From SXMI01 sp964391365 (GTDB taxonomy: Bacteria > Actinomycetota > Acidimicrobiia > Acidimicrobiales > Microtrichaceae), in contig CAYMKW010000023.1 of assembly GCA_964391365.1 (NCBI GenBank), positions 1 to 33,091 on the forward strand: a DNA stretch of 33,091 bases, given 5' to 3'. A program made the position numbers and the translations under genes. A model generated the notes under the pieces. It was not told the origin of the DNA, ran no database searches, and saw nothing but the letters and a program-made list of their open reading frames with translations. Positions 8,401 to 16,602 of this stretch are shown piece by piece (positions within the stretch are counted from its first letter, which is position 1; the number at the start of each line of letters is the position of its first letter).

Positions 8401-8927
8401 ACGATGTCCGGCAGTCCCGGCGGGAGCTCGCCAAGGTGATCCGTGCGGTCGACGAGGAGATCGTGTCGGTGTTCGCAGCGGCCTTCGCCGACGTCAGCGA
8501 GAACTTCACGTCGTTGTTCGAGACGCTCTTCCCGGGCGGTCAGGGGCGCCTGACCCTCACCGACCCCGACAACCTGCTCGAGACCGGAATCGAGATCGAG
8601 GCTCGGCCATCGGGCAAGAACGTGCGGAAGCTCTCGCTGCTCTCGGGCGGCGAACGCTCGCTCACGGCGCTCGCGTACCTGTTCGCCGTCTTCCGCTCGC
8701 GTCCGTCGCCCTTCTACGTGATGGACGAGGTCGAGGCGGCGCTCGACGACGTGAACCTGCACCGGTTCCTCGACCTGGTCGCCGAGTTCCGCGATTCGGC
8801 CCAGTTGCTGATCGTGAGCCACCAGAAGCGGACCATGGAGGCGGCCGACATCCTCTACGGCGTGACCATGGAACCCGGCGGCTCCACCAAGGTCGTCTCG
8901 GAGCGGGCCGCCGCCGTTCTGGACTGA
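5465..8927 (+). CDS. smc: Chromosome segregation ATPase SMC (interrupted by an assembly gap)
   Basis: SMC forms the ring-shaped condensin ATPase that loads at ori-proximal sites and resolves sister chromosomes. Starting at GTG 5465 (GGGAG 4 nt upstream), residues 1-49 include TLQIKGFKSFAD and the Walker A GPNGSGKS (31-38), ending at GWVLG. A run of 10 N (5612-5621) follows, and the protein resumes with DDVIFAGSAKRP in another frame. Beyond it come the Q-loop region, a long coiled coil, the hinge (around LDGVLGTLSELVEV, near 6945-7110), a second coiled coil, the signature LSGGERS (about 8640-8660), Walker B FYVMDEVEAALDD and the D-loop. Family sequences have about 12 residues in place of the N run. 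Total length would be about 1160 aa, normal for SMC. It converges on the minus-strand VWA gene with only 6 nt between stops. Confidence 0.95.
5612..5621. other. 10-N assembly gap inside smc
   Basis: Ten N interrupt smc just after the Walker A helix. Reading frames on the two sides are offset by one, which a 10-base gap produces but a real gene cannot. The missing segment must be a multiple of 3, and by family comparison (GWVLG to DDVIFAG) about 36 nt. Confidence 0.9.
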
Positions 8928-8933
8928 TTCCGG

Positions 8934-9908
8934 TCAGGGCAGGCGGCTGAACCAGCGCAGGGACAGCGCCGCCGCCACCAGGAGCAGGACCAGTCCGATA
9001 CCGACGAACCGGTAGGAGACATCGGTCTCCTCCTCGTCGAAACCCACCGTCGAACCCAGCTCCGAGTAGACGGACTGCAGGTCGGTGGCGCTCTCGGCGG
9101 TGTAGGCGGTCCCACCCGTGCCCTCGGCGAGCGTGCGGAGCTCCTCGACGTTGACGGGCACCTTCGTCCGCTGCCCGACCCCGTTCCCGTCCTGGTCGAC
9201 GGTGATCTCGCCGTCGGGGGTCCCGTAGGCGATCGTCGTGATCGCCACGCCGGCGTCGACCGCCAGCGGGATGGCGTCCGCGGTCGGAAGGCCGACGGTC
9301 GTCTCGCCGTCCGAGATCAGCACCACGGCGGCGTCCGGTACACCGCCCTCCTCGACACCGACGGCCTGGTTCTCGACCACCTCGAGCGAGAGCCGCACGG
9401 CGTCGCCGATGGCGGTCGACTTCTCCAGTTCGAGCCCGTCGATGGCGAACTTGACCTGCTCGTGGTCCTGGGTCGGCGGAACGAGCAGCTGGGCGCTTCC
9501 GGCGAATCCGATCAGGCCGACGTTGAGGTTCTCCGGGAGCTGGTCGACGAACTCCTTGGCCGCCACCTGGGCCGCCTCGAGCCGGTTGGGTGCGACGTCC
9601 GTCGCCGCCATGGACAGCGAGGTGTCGATGGCCAGCATGATCGTGGTCCGCTCCCTCGGAACCCGCTCGATCGCCACCGGCTGGGCGAAGGCCACGACGA
9701 GCGATGCCAGGGCCACCACGAACGTCCCGGCCACGAGGTGGCGTCGCCAACCCGGCCGGGTCGGTGCCACCTGATCCAACAGGTCGAGGCTGGTGAAGCG
9801 GACGGTGTACCGCGGTCGGGTGAGCTGGACCGCGACGTAGAGGCCGATGAGGGCCACCACCACGGCGAGCAGCCAGAGTCGCGTCGGTTCGCTGAACCAC
9901 TGGGTCAC
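8934..9908 (-). CDS. VWA-domain membrane protein (BatA-like)
   Basis: A 324-aa membrane-anchored von Willebrand factor A protein. Two hydrophobic segments (about 10-30 and 57-77) flank a short basic loop, typical of the BatA N-terminus. The VWA domain (about 88-280) has the MIDAS motif DTSLSM with the DxSxS metal ligands, the Thr of KSTAIGDAV and the Asp of ISDGETT. A final TM helix (about 298-317) ends the protein. It is the last gene of a moxR-DUF58-VWA cluster, in which MoxR is believed to act as a chaperone-like AAA+ partner. The start is GTG with GGAGGAA 5 nt upstream (plus-strand 9914-9920). The DUF4381 and BatB/TPR genes found in larger Bat operons are absent here. Substrate and role are unknown. 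Confidence 0.88.
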   Translation of the reverse strand: MTQWFSEPTRLWLLAVVVALIGLYVAVQLTRPRYTVRFTSLDLLDQVAPTRPGWRRHLVAGTFVVALASLVVAFAQPVAIERVPRERTTIMLAIDTSLSMAATDVAPNRLEAAQVAAKEFVDQLPENLNVGLIGFAGSAQLLVPPTQDHEQVKFAIDGLELEKSTAIGDAVRLSLEVVENQAVGVEEGGVPDAAVVLISDGETTVGLPTADAIPLAVDAGVAITTIAYGTPDGEITVDQDGNGVGQRTKVPVNVEELRTLAEGTGGTAYTAESATDLQSVYSELGSTVGFDEEETDVSYRFVGIGLVLLLVAAALSLRWFSRLP

Positions 9909-9960
9909 GGTCGTTCCTCCCGGGGATGGGTCGTCGCCGCCCGGCAGGCTGCGGCGGAGT

Positions 9961-10923
9961 TCATCGGGGCCGCCTGACCGCAGCGGTCTCGGCTCGTCGG
10001 CGACGGTCGCCGACGTGCGTGGCCAGGTCCATCAGCCAGTCGGAGTCGGTGCGCAGGACGAGGTGGTCCGCACCGGCGCTCCGGGCGGCTCCGGCGACGG
10101 CGGCCTGATGGTCGGCGGCCAGCCTCGCGAACCGGGCGCGTACCTCTGCGTCGTCGGTGTTCACCTCTCGGGTGGCGCCGGTCGTGGGGTCCAGGAACTG
10201 GACCAGACCGACGGGCGGGATCTCGAGTTCCCGGGGGTCCACGACCGTGATGCAGAGCACCGAGTGCTTCAGCGCAACGGTCCCGAGCGCGGTCCGCCAG
10301 CGGTCCGGGTCGCCACGGAAGTCGGAGACCACGGCCACGAACCCCCGGCGGGGGGCCATGGCGCCGAGCCGTCGGAGCGCCCCACCCAGATCCGCCGGCC
10401 CGGACTCGTCGGCCCGGGGGGTGTGCTGGATGCGGGAGAGCAGCCCGAGCAGGTGCTTGCGCCCCTGCCGGGGGGGAACGGTGTCGCTCGTCGAACCCCG
10501 CACGACGACGCCTCCGACGCGGTTGCCGCCCCGCGCGCACATCAGGCCGACCCCGGCGGCCGCAGCCAGGACCAGGTCCCGCTTCTCGCAGGTGACGGTG
10601 CCGAAGTCGAGGCTGGACGACCGGTCGACCATGATCCACGTCTCGAGCTCGCGGTCGGCGATGGTCTCGCGCAGGTGGGGTGCCTGCATCCGCGCCGTGA
10701 CGTTCCAGTCGATCCGCCGGACGTCGTCACCGGGCTCGTAGGTGCGCGTCTCTCCGAGCTCGCTGCCGCGTCCGGGGACGATGCCCTCGAAGTCGCCGTG
10801 GAGCATCCCGTCGAGCCGGCGCGACACGTCCAGCGTGAGTCGCCGGAGGATCTCCTCGGCGGGTCGATCGCCGACGAGTCCGAGCGTGCCGGAGAGTCCG
10901 CTCACGAGGTCGGCTGGCCCCAT
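9961..10923 (-). CDS. DUF58 (VWA-like) protein
   Basis: A 320-aa protein of the DUF58 family, partners of MoxR ATPases. The hallmark is YEPGDDVRRIDWNVTARM, the family motif GDDxRxIDW.xxAR. It is followed by a VWA-like fold with DRSSSLDFG (DxSxS form) and VVSDFRGD. No signal peptide or TM helix is obvious. The ATG at 10923 is preferred because the protein aligns from there (MGPADLVSGL); it overlaps the moxR 3' end by 22 nt, so the two are translationally close. An in-frame upstream codon would add 15 Arg-rich residues that look like moxR read in another frame. Exact function is unknown; the cluster suggests assembly or stress-related protein remodelling. Confidence 0.85.
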   Translation of the reverse strand: MGPADLVSGLSGTLGLVGDRPAEEILRRLTLDVSRRLDGMLHGDFEGIVPGRGSELGETRTYEPGDDVRRIDWNVTARMQAPHLRETIADRELETWIMVDRSSSLDFGTVTCEKRDLVLAAAAGVGLMCARGGNRVGGVVVRGSTSDTVPPRQGRKHLLGLLSRIQHTPRADESGPADLGGALRRLGAMAPRRGFVAVVSDFRGDPDRWRTALGTVALKHSVLCITVVDPRELEIPPVGLVQFLDPTTGATREVNTDDAEVRARFARLAADHQAAVAGAARSAGADHLVLRTDSDWLMDLATHVGDRRRRAETAAVRRPR

Positions 10924-11984
10924 CCGGCGCCGTCGCCGGTGCCCGCGGCCGATGGCACCGCGTCCCATGCGTTGGTGACGGCACCGACGACCTCAGCGGG
11001 CTCGCCGACCCGCGGTGCCGGAACGGTCGACAGGATCCGGGTCAGGACCTGTTCGACGTCCACGTCCTGGGCGAGCGCCTCGTAGGAGAGCAGGATCCGG
11101 TGACGGAGGATCTCCGGCGCCACGTCGAAGACGTCCTGGGGGGTGAGGAAGGTGCGGCCCCGGATCAGGGCGAGGGCCCGCCCGGCCCGCACGAGTCCGA
11201 TGGATGCCCGGGGACTGGCACCCAGCTCGATGAAGGTCCGCAGCTCCGGCAGGCCGAAGTTCTCGGGCGTCCGCGTGCACAGGACCAGGTTGACGGCGTA
11301 CTCGAGGACGCCCCGGTCGACGAAGACGTCCTCGGTGGCAGCCTGCAGCTGGAGGATCCGGTCGAGCTCGAGCACCTGGGACGCCGTGGGTGGCGTGGTC
11401 CCCATCCGCTGGACGATCTCCACCTCCTCGGTCGGGGTGGGGTAGTCGAGCACCACCTTCATGAGGAAGCGGTCACGCTGCGCCTCGGGAAGCGGGTAGA
11501 CGCCCTCGGACTCGATCGGGTTCTGGGTGGCGAGGACCAGGAACGGCGAATCCAGGTCGTGACGGACGCCGCCGATCGTCACGTGGCGCTCGGCCATGGC
11601 CTCGAGCAGGGCCGACTGCACCTTGGCGGGGGCGCGATTGATCTCGTCGGCCAACAGGAAGTTGGCGAACACGGGTCCGAGCTCGACGTCGAAGGTCTCG
11701 CTCGACGAGCGGAAGATCCGGGTGCCGACCACGTCGGCAGGCAGCAGGTCGGGCGTGAACTGGATCCTGGTGAAGGTGCCGCCGACCGCCGTTGCGAGCG
11801 TCTCGACCGTCAGGGTCTTGGCCAGACCGGGCACCGACTCCAACAGGCAGTGTCCGTTGGCGAGGAGGCAGGCGAGCGTCCGCTCGAGCGCGCGATCCTG
11901 GCCGACGATCACCTTCTTCATCTCGAAGAGCAGGTGCTGCACGCTGCTCGCCGCCGCTGCCGTCGCTGCCTGATCCGACTCCAC
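10902..11984 (-). CDS. MoxR-family AAA+ ATPase
   Basis: A 360-aa AAA+ ATPase of the MoxR type. The Walker A region reads ESVPGLAKT (family G.PG.AKT form), followed by FTRIQFTPDLLPADVVGT, Walker B FLLADEINRAPAKVQSALLEAM, sensor 1 ATQNPIESEGVYPLPEAQRDRF, and the C-terminal lid with SPRASIGLVRAGRALA. GTG 11984 is chosen because GGAGGA (plus-strand 11989-11994) is 4 nt upstream; the longer frame to 12068 adds 28 Arg-rich residues with no family match. It heads the minus-strand cluster moxR-DUF58-VWA and is divergent from ftsY. MoxR proteins act as chaperones for maturation of partner complexes; the client here is unknown. Confidence 0.92.
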   Translation of the reverse strand: MESDQAATAAAASSVQHLLFEMKKVIVGQDRALERTLACLLANGHCLLESVPGLAKTLTVETLATAVGGTFTRIQFTPDLLPADVVGTRIFRSSSETFDVELGPVFANFLLADEINRAPAKVQSALLEAMAERHVTIGGVRHDLDSPFLVLATQNPIESEGVYPLPEAQRDRFLMKVVLDYPTPTEEVEIVQRMGTTPPTASQVLELDRILQLQAATEDVFVDRGVLEYAVNLVLCTRTPENFGLPELRTFIELGASPRASIGLVRAGRALALIRGRTFLTPQDVFDVAPEILRHRILLSYEALAQDVDVEQVLTRILSTVPAPRVGEPAEVVGAVTNAWDAVPSAAGTGDGAGWGQPTS

Positions 11985-12034
11985 CCGGTCCTCCGTCCGC
12001 CTGCGGCCGAGCGCAACGTGCGCACGACGCTGAC

Positions 12035-12040
12035 ACGCTA
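12035..12040 (-). promoter_or_regulatory. Candidate -10 box for the moxR cluster
   Basis: On the minus strand this reads TAGCGT, the same hexamer as the candidate frnE box at 15028-15033. It would give a leader of about 45 nt. No clear -35. Confidence 0.35.
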
Positions 12041-12154
12041 CGTCGGGGGAGCGACCTCGCCGTCGCACGCTCGCCGGGGCGCCTGATCCGCTGTTCAGGA
12101 TCGTGCGGTCCGTCGGCGGGGGCGGTCACCGATGGTCGGTCCGGTGGGCGCCTG

Positions 12155-12160
12155 TAGTGT
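12155..12160 (+). promoter_or_regulatory. Candidate -10 box for ftsY, leaderless-type spacing
   Basis: TAGTGT ends 8 nt before the ftsY ATG, and no Shine-Dalgarno precedes that ATG. A start site 6-8 nt after the box would put the transcript end at or near the A of ATG. Confidence 0.45.
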
Positions 12161-12168
12161 CCCGGGCC

Positions 12169-13422
12169 ATGGAGATCCTGCTCGTCCTGCTGCTCGCGGT
12201 CCTCGTCCTCGTCGTCGTGGCGTCGGTGACCCTGGTCGGCCGCCGACGCGGCACCGAGGTGCTGGAGTCCGGTCCGGACGAGGTCCCCGAGGCCGGATCG
12301 GTGGTGACCGAACCCCGTGAACTCCAGGGTGAGGAGGTCGGGCCCGAGGAGCTCCTCGAGCCCGAGGTCCAGGTCACCGAGACGGTCGGTCCCGTCCTGG
12401 GCACCACCGTCGAGGTCGTCGGCCCACCCCTCACCGACGAGGAGGCTGCGGCCAACATCGCCGCCGCCGAGGCCGCCGAGGCCGAGTGGGAGGCGGAGCA
12501 CGGTGGGGTCGAGGAGTTGGTCCGACCGTCGTTCCGCGACCGTCTCGCCAAGGCCCGGGGAGCTGTCAGCGGGTACGTCGGTTCGATCCTGTCGCGGTCG
12601 ACGATCGACGCCGAGACCTGGGACGAGCTCGAGGAGGCGCTCCTCCTCGCCGACGTCGGTGCCGGTCCCACCCAGGAGCTGCTCACGGCGATCCGGACCA
12701 CCGTCAAGGAGCGGGGCCTGACCACCTCGGAGGACCTGGTCGGGGCGGTCAAGGACGAGATGAAGGCACGGCTCGCCGGGCCGGTGGACCTGGCGCGGGC
12801 CGACACCAGCCCCACGATCTGGCTGTTCGTGGGCGTCAACGGCGTGGGCAAGACCACCACGATCGGCAAGGTCGGCCGCCGGCTGGCCGACGAGGGGACG
12901 ACCGTCGTCATGGCCGCCGGTGACACGTTCCGGGCGGCGGCCGCCGAGCAGCTCGGCACCTGGGCGGACCGCTGCGGCGCGCAGCTCGTCCGCGGTGAGG
13001 AGGGCGGCGACCCGTCGGCGGTCATCTTCGACGCCGTGGCGTCCGCGACCGCGCGCAACGTCGACGTCGTCCTGGCCGACACCGCAGGCCGGCTCCACAC
13101 CAAGAGCAACCTCATGGACGAACTCGCCAAGGTGCGGCGGGTCGCCGACAAGGGCGAGGGCACGGTGACCGAGGTGCTGCTGGTCCTGGACGCCACCACC
13201 GGCCAGAACGGTCTCCAGCAGGCCAGGCAGTTCACCGAGGCCACCGATGTGACGGGCGTCGTGCTCACGAAGCTGGACGGGTCCGCCAAGGGAGGAATCG
13301 TGTTCGCGATCCGCTCCGAGCTGGGCATCCCGGTGAAGCTCGTCGGTCTGGGCGAGACCGCCGCTGACCTGGTCGACTTCGATCCCGACGAGTTCGTCGA
13401 CGCCCTGTTCGACCGGGACTGA
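12169..13422 (+). CDS. ftsY: Signal recognition particle receptor FtsY
   Basis: A 417-aa SRP receptor GTPase that docks SRP-ribosome complexes at the membrane. Residues 2-25 are a hydrophobic anchor (EILLVLLLAVLVLVVVASV), as in other actinobacterial FtsY proteins. An acidic linker of about 90 residues follows, then the N domain (from RDRLAKARGAVSGY) and the G domain with GVNGVGKTT, DTFRAAAAEQL, DTAGRLHTKSNLMDEL, TKLDGSAKGG and GLGETAADLVDFDP. ATG 12169 is chosen because it opens directly into the anchor; the frame extends upstream to 12103 without support. The usual smc-ftsY adjacency is broken here by the minus-strand MoxR cluster. The divergent intergenic region (11985-12168) holds candidate promoters for both sides. 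Confidence 0.96.
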   Translation: MEILLVLLLAVLVLVVVASVTLVGRRRGTEVLESGPDEVPEAGSVVTEPRELQGEEVGPEELLEPEVQVTETVGPVLGTTVEVVGPPLTDEEAAANIAAAEAAEAEWEAEHGGVEELVRPSFRDRLAKARGAVSGYVGSILSRSTIDAETWDELEEALLLADVGAGPTQELLTAIRTTVKERGLTTSEDLVGAVKDEMKARLAGPVDLARADTSPTIWLFVGVNGVGKTTTIGKVGRRLADEGTTVVMAAGDTFRAAAAEQLGTWADRCGAQLVRGEEGGDPSAVIFDAVASATARNVDVVLADTAGRLHTKSNLMDELAKVRRVADKGEGTVTEVLLVLDATTGQNGLQQARQFTEATDVTGVVLTKLDGSAKGGIVFAIRSELGIPVKLVGLGETAADLVDFDPDEFVDALFDRD

Positions 13423-13479
13423 GCGGCCGGTCGGAACGGAAGTGGAGCACGTACGCCTCGCCCGACCGGTGTTCCGTCA

Positions 13480-14343
13480 GTGAGCCCACCGCCGTCCGAC
13501 TCGCTGCGACTGCTGCCGCTCGTCCCGGACGTCGGCGGCATGAGCGTCGAGGACGCCGCCGGCACCGTCCGGTCGGCGCCGGCCCGCTGGCGCTGGACGC
13601 TGGAGGGGGTCGACGAGCTCCCGGCCGCCGCCGAGTTCTCCCTGGATGCCCTGGCGCGCAGCCTGACGGCGGCCGGCGGGTCGGGTAGCACCATCGACGA
13701 CCTCGCCAACGTCGTGGCGGCGGCGCTGACCGACGTCGGTCGTGGTCGACCGTCCCGGCCGCTGCTCGACCTGGTGGACCCCTCGGATCCGCTCGTCGCC
13801 GCCGTCGAGTCGGTGGACCGGGAGCTCTCGGCTGCGGCGCGGGCCGTCGTGGCTCAGGTCGCCACCGACGCCCGGGGCAGCGTGGTGTCGCTCAACGTGT
13901 CCGAGGGCGGCGTGCCGAAGCGTCCGGTGGACGCCGTGGAGGTGGTTGCCGCCGGGTGCGTCGGCGATCGCCAGCGGGTGCGTCGTCACCACGGTCGTCC
14001 GCACCAGGCGGTGTCGCTCTGGTCGTTCGAGGTCGTCGAGCAGCTCGCCGCCGACGGGCATCCGCTCCGGCCGGGTGCCGCCGGAGAGAACCTGACGCTG
14101 TCCGGGGTCGACTGGTCGGTGCTGCGACCGGGGTTCAGGTTCGCGGTCGGTGCCTCCGTCGAACCGGCGGTGCTCGAACTCACGGGGTGGGCCGATCCGT
14201 GCGCGACCATCGCCGGTTGCTTCAGCGACGGCCGGTACGAACGGATCTCCCACGACCGACACCCCGGCACCTCACGCGCCTACGCCGCGGTGCTGCGCCC
14301 CGGAAGGGTGTCGACGGGCGACCCGGTCGTGGTACTCGCCTGA
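13480..14343 (+). CDS. MOSC-domain protein with an unrecognised N-terminal region
   Basis: A 287-aa protein whose C-terminal half (about 130-287) is a MOSC domain, the molybdenum-cofactor sulfurase C-terminal fold found in sulfur-transfer proteins. Supporting motifs are GSVVSLNVSEGGVPKRPVD, the HHGRPHQAVSLWSFEVV segment, PGAAGENLTLSGVDW with the family GENL, and the Cys-bearing GWADPCATIAGCF, followed by SRAYAAVLRPGRVSTGDPV. The first 125 residues, from LRLLPLVPDVGGMSVED to VAQVATDA, contain predicted helices but no domain I recognise. The start is GTG 13480 with no obvious Shine-Dalgarno. It follows ftsY by 57 nt and faces the minus-strand oxidoreductase. Pathway role is unknown; a cysteine-linked sulfur transfer is inferred from the domain. 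Confidence 0.8.
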   Translation: MSPPPSDSLRLLPLVPDVGGMSVEDAAGTVRSAPARWRWTLEGVDELPAAAEFSLDALARSLTAAGGSGSTIDDLANVVAAALTDVGRGRPSRPLLDLVDPSDPLVAAVESVDRELSAAARAVVAQVATDARGSVVSLNVSEGGVPKRPVDAVEVVAAGCVGDRQRVRRHHGRPHQAVSLWSFEVVEQLAADGHPLRPGAAGENLTLSGVDWSVLRPGFRFAVGASVEPAVLELTGWADPCATIAGCFSDGRYERISHDRHPGTSRAYAAVLRPGRVSTGDPVVVLA

Positions 14344-14376
14344 AGCTGGTTGCCTCCGGCGGGTCTCAGGCGGGCC

Positions 14377-15021
14377 TCAGGCGCGGGCGGCCTGGCGGGC
14401 GAGGATGCGCACCAAGGTCTCGACATCCTGTGCCCCGGGGATCAGGGCCCGGCCGTCGATCACGAAGGCCGGCACGCCGGTGATGTCGGACTCGCGTGCC
14501 CGCTGCCGGTCGGCGGCCACCTCGTCGGCGAACCGTTGCCCGTCCAGCACCGTCCGGGCGGCGCCTTCGTCCAGGCCCGCCCGGCCGGCGATCCGCACGA
14601 GGGTGTCGTGGTCGGACACGTCGGCGCCCTCGGTGAAGTACGCCAGGAACAGCGACTCCACGAGCGGGTCCTGCCCCGCGGGTTCCCCGGCGGACCAGCA
14701 GATCAGCCGGTGTGCGTCGAACGTGTTCACCCGGACGGCGAGGTCGAAGCGGTAGTCGATGCCCTCGTCGACCCCCAGCGCGGTCAGCCGGCTCGTCATG
14801 GCGTCGAACGAACCGGGCCCGTACTTCCGTTCGAGTGACGTCCGCAGGTCCTGCGGTCCCGGTGGGGCGTCGGGGTCCAACTGGAAGGCCCGCCAACGGA
14901 CCGTGACCCGGTCCGCCGGCAGCACGCCGGTCCGATCCAACTCGGCGAGCGCGGACCTCAGTCGGCGGGCGCCCAGCGCGCACCAGGGGCAGACGACGTC
15001 GGAGAACACGTCGATGTGCAC
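14377..15021 (-). CDS. DsbA-family oxidoreductase (FrnE-like)
   Basis: A 214-aa thioredoxin-fold protein of the FrnE/DsbA-like group, cytoplasmic because there is no signal peptide. The N-terminus is MHIDVFSDVVCPWCALGARR, with the redox motif CPWC at residues 11-14. The large helical insertion and the later TGVPAFVIDGRALIPGAQ, containing the cis-Pro loop, match the family. FrnE was named from polyketide clusters, and homologues act as disulfide isomerases or isomerase-like enzymes in actinobacteria and Deinococcus. The start is GTG 15021. A TAGCGT box lies only 6 nt upstream on the minus strand and there is no Shine-Dalgarno, so the transcript may be leaderless. It is divergent from ffh, with a 76-nt shared promoter region. 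Confidence 0.88.
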   Translation of the reverse strand: MHIDVFSDVVCPWCALGARRLRSALAELDRTGVLPADRVTVRWRAFQLDPDAPPGPQDLRTSLERKYGPGSFDAMTSRLTALGVDEGIDYRFDLAVRVNTFDAHRLICWSAGEPAGQDPLVESLFLAYFTEGADVSDHDTLVRIAGRAGLDEGAARTVLDGQRFADEVAADRQRARESDITGVPAFVIDGRALIPGAQDVETLVRILARQAARA

Positions 15022-15027
15022 GAGCGG

Positions 15028-15033
15028 ACGCTA
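15028..15033 (-). promoter_or_regulatory. Candidate -10 box for the frnE-like gene, leaderless-type spacing
   Basis: Minus-strand TAGCGT ends 6 nt before GTG 15021. A transcription start 7 nt downstream would coincide with the first base of the start codon. Confidence 0.45.
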
Positions 15034-15082
15034 GCCCCGTCGGCGGGCCGGCCGGGCAGCGGCGGGCCGTCGGCGCGACCGG

Positions 15083-15088
15083 TAGCCT
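15083..15088 (+). promoter_or_regulatory. Candidate -10 box for ffh, leaderless-type spacing
   Basis: TAGCCT ends 9 nt before the ffh ATG, with no Shine-Dalgarno between. Same geometry as ftsY and dxr. Confidence 0.45.
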
Positions 15089-15097
15089 CTGGGCACC

Positions 15098-16579
15098 ATG
15101 TTCGAGTCACTCACCGACCGGTTCGACGGGATCTTCTCCCGACTACGGGGCAAGGGTCGCCTCTCCGAGGCCGACGTCGACGAGGTCCTCCGCGAGATCC
15201 GCCTGGCCCTGCTCGAGGCGGACGTCAACCTGGCCGTGGTGAAGTCCCTGCAGGGTCGGATCCGCGAGCGGGCCGTGGGCGAGGACCTCTCCCAGGCCCT
15301 CAACCCGGCGCTGCAGGTCAAGAAGATCGTGCTGGAGGAGCTCACCGAGACGCTCGGCGGCCAGACGCTGCGGATCACCTACGCCTCCAAGCCGCCCACC
15401 GTCGTCCTGATGGCGGGCCTCCAGGGCTCCGGCAAGACGACGAACTCCGCCAAGCTCGCCCGGTGGTTCCGGTCGCAGGGTCGCAACCCGATGCTGGTGG
15501 GCGCCGACCTCCAGCGTCCGGCGGCCGTGCAGCAGCTCCGCACGCTCGCCGAGCGGGTCGGCGTGCCCGTCCACTCGGCTCCCGACGACGTGGTCGCCTC
15601 GGGCGACGGTGATCCGGTCGAGGTGGCTCGGGGGGCCATCGCCGAGGCCCGACGACTCGGCCGGGACGTCGTGATCGTCGACACGGCCGGCCGTCTGGCC
15701 ATCGACGCCGAGCTGATGGATCAGGTGCGTCGGATCTCCGACGAGGTGCAGCCGGACTTCACGTTCCTCGTCGTGGACGCCATGACCGGCCAGGACGCGG
15801 TCACGGTGGCAGAGAACTTCCACGCCACCCTCGAGCTGGACGGCGTGATCCTGACCAAGCTCGACGGCGACGCCCGCGGCGGCGCGGCCCTGTCGGTGAA
15901 GGAGATCGTCGGCCGGCCCATCGCCTTCGCGTCCACCGGCGAGCAACTCGAGGACTTCGACCTGTTCCACCCGGACCGTCTCGCCGGGCGGATCCTGGGC
16001 GAGGGCGACCTGGCCACGCTGATCGAGAAGGCGGAGACCGCCTTCGAGGAGGAGCAGGCCGAGGAGGCGGCCGCCCGGCTGCTCGACGGCACGTTCACCT
16101 TCGACGACTTCCTCGACCAGATGCAGGCGATCAAGAAGATGGGCCCCATCTCCGGGCTGATGGGGATGCTGCCCGGCGTGCCCAAGGAGGTTCGCGACGT
16201 CGAGATCGAGGACCACCAGATCGCCCGGATCGAGGCGATCATCCGCTCGATGACCCCGGGCGAACGGACCGACCCCGACCTGATCGACCAGTCCCGTCGG
16301 ACCCGCATCGCCCGGGGTTCGGGCACCTCCTCGTCCGACGTCTCGCAGCTGGTGACGCAGTTCAAGCAGATGCGCCAGATGATGCAGCAGATGGGCGGTC
16401 CCAAGCGGGGCCGCAAGGCGAAGAAGGGGCGGAAGGGGAAGGTCAAGGGCCGGAGTGGCGGCCGGGTGACGGCCAAGGGGCCGACGCCCATCGACAAGGC
16501 GGCGTTCTCGCTCCCGAGCCTGGAGGAGATGGAGGCCCAGCTCCCGGGTCGTGGTCGGGGCCTCGACGATCTGGGCTGA
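15098..16579 (+). CDS. ffh: Signal recognition particle protein Ffh (SRP54)
   Basis: The 493-aa GTPase binds 4.5S RNA and signal sequences and docks with FtsY. The N domain runs from MFESLTDRFDGIFSRLRGKG, including the ALLEADVNLAVVK motif. The G domain has GLQGSGKTT, ADLQRPAAVQQL, DTAGRLAIDAELM, TKLDGDARGGAALS and GEQLEDFDLFHPDR. The methionine-rich M domain follows (TFDDFLDQMQAIKKMGPI, GMLPGVPKE, SMTPGER, QFKQMRQMMQQMGG), then a Lys/Arg/Gly-rich tail (about residues 428-450) and a short acidic end. The length is slightly above the 450-aa norm because of this basic tail, which may add RNA contact. The start ATG is unambiguous by alignment. Downstream lies the repeat/gap region before rpsP. 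Confidence 0.97.
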   Translation: MFESLTDRFDGIFSRLRGKGRLSEADVDEVLREIRLALLEADVNLAVVKSLQGRIRERAVGEDLSQALNPALQVKKIVLEELTETLGGQTLRITYASKPPTVVLMAGLQGSGKTTNSAKLARWFRSQGRNPMLVGADLQRPAAVQQLRTLAERVGVPVHSAPDDVVASGDGDPVEVARGAIAEARRLGRDVVIVDTAGRLAIDAELMDQVRRISDEVQPDFTFLVVDAMTGQDAVTVAENFHATLELDGVILTKLDGDARGGAALSVKEIVGRPIAFASTGEQLEDFDLFHPDRLAGRILGEGDLATLIEKAETAFEEEQAEEAAARLLDGTFTFDDFLDQMQAIKKMGPISGLMGMLPGVPKEVRDVEIEDHQIARIEAIIRSMTPGERTDPDLIDQSRRTRIARGSGTSSSDVSQLVTQFKQMRQMMQQMGGPKRGRKAKKGRKGKVKGRSGGRVTAKGPTPIDKAAFSLPSLEEMEAQLPGRGRGLDDLG

Positions 16580-16602
16580 CACCGTCCGGGTCGATGCCTG
16601 GA

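Noticed and set aside
9847..12086. Plus-strand open frames opposite the DUF58 and moxR genes
   Set aside because: No domain signatures; the minus strand carries clear MoxR and DUF58 motifs.
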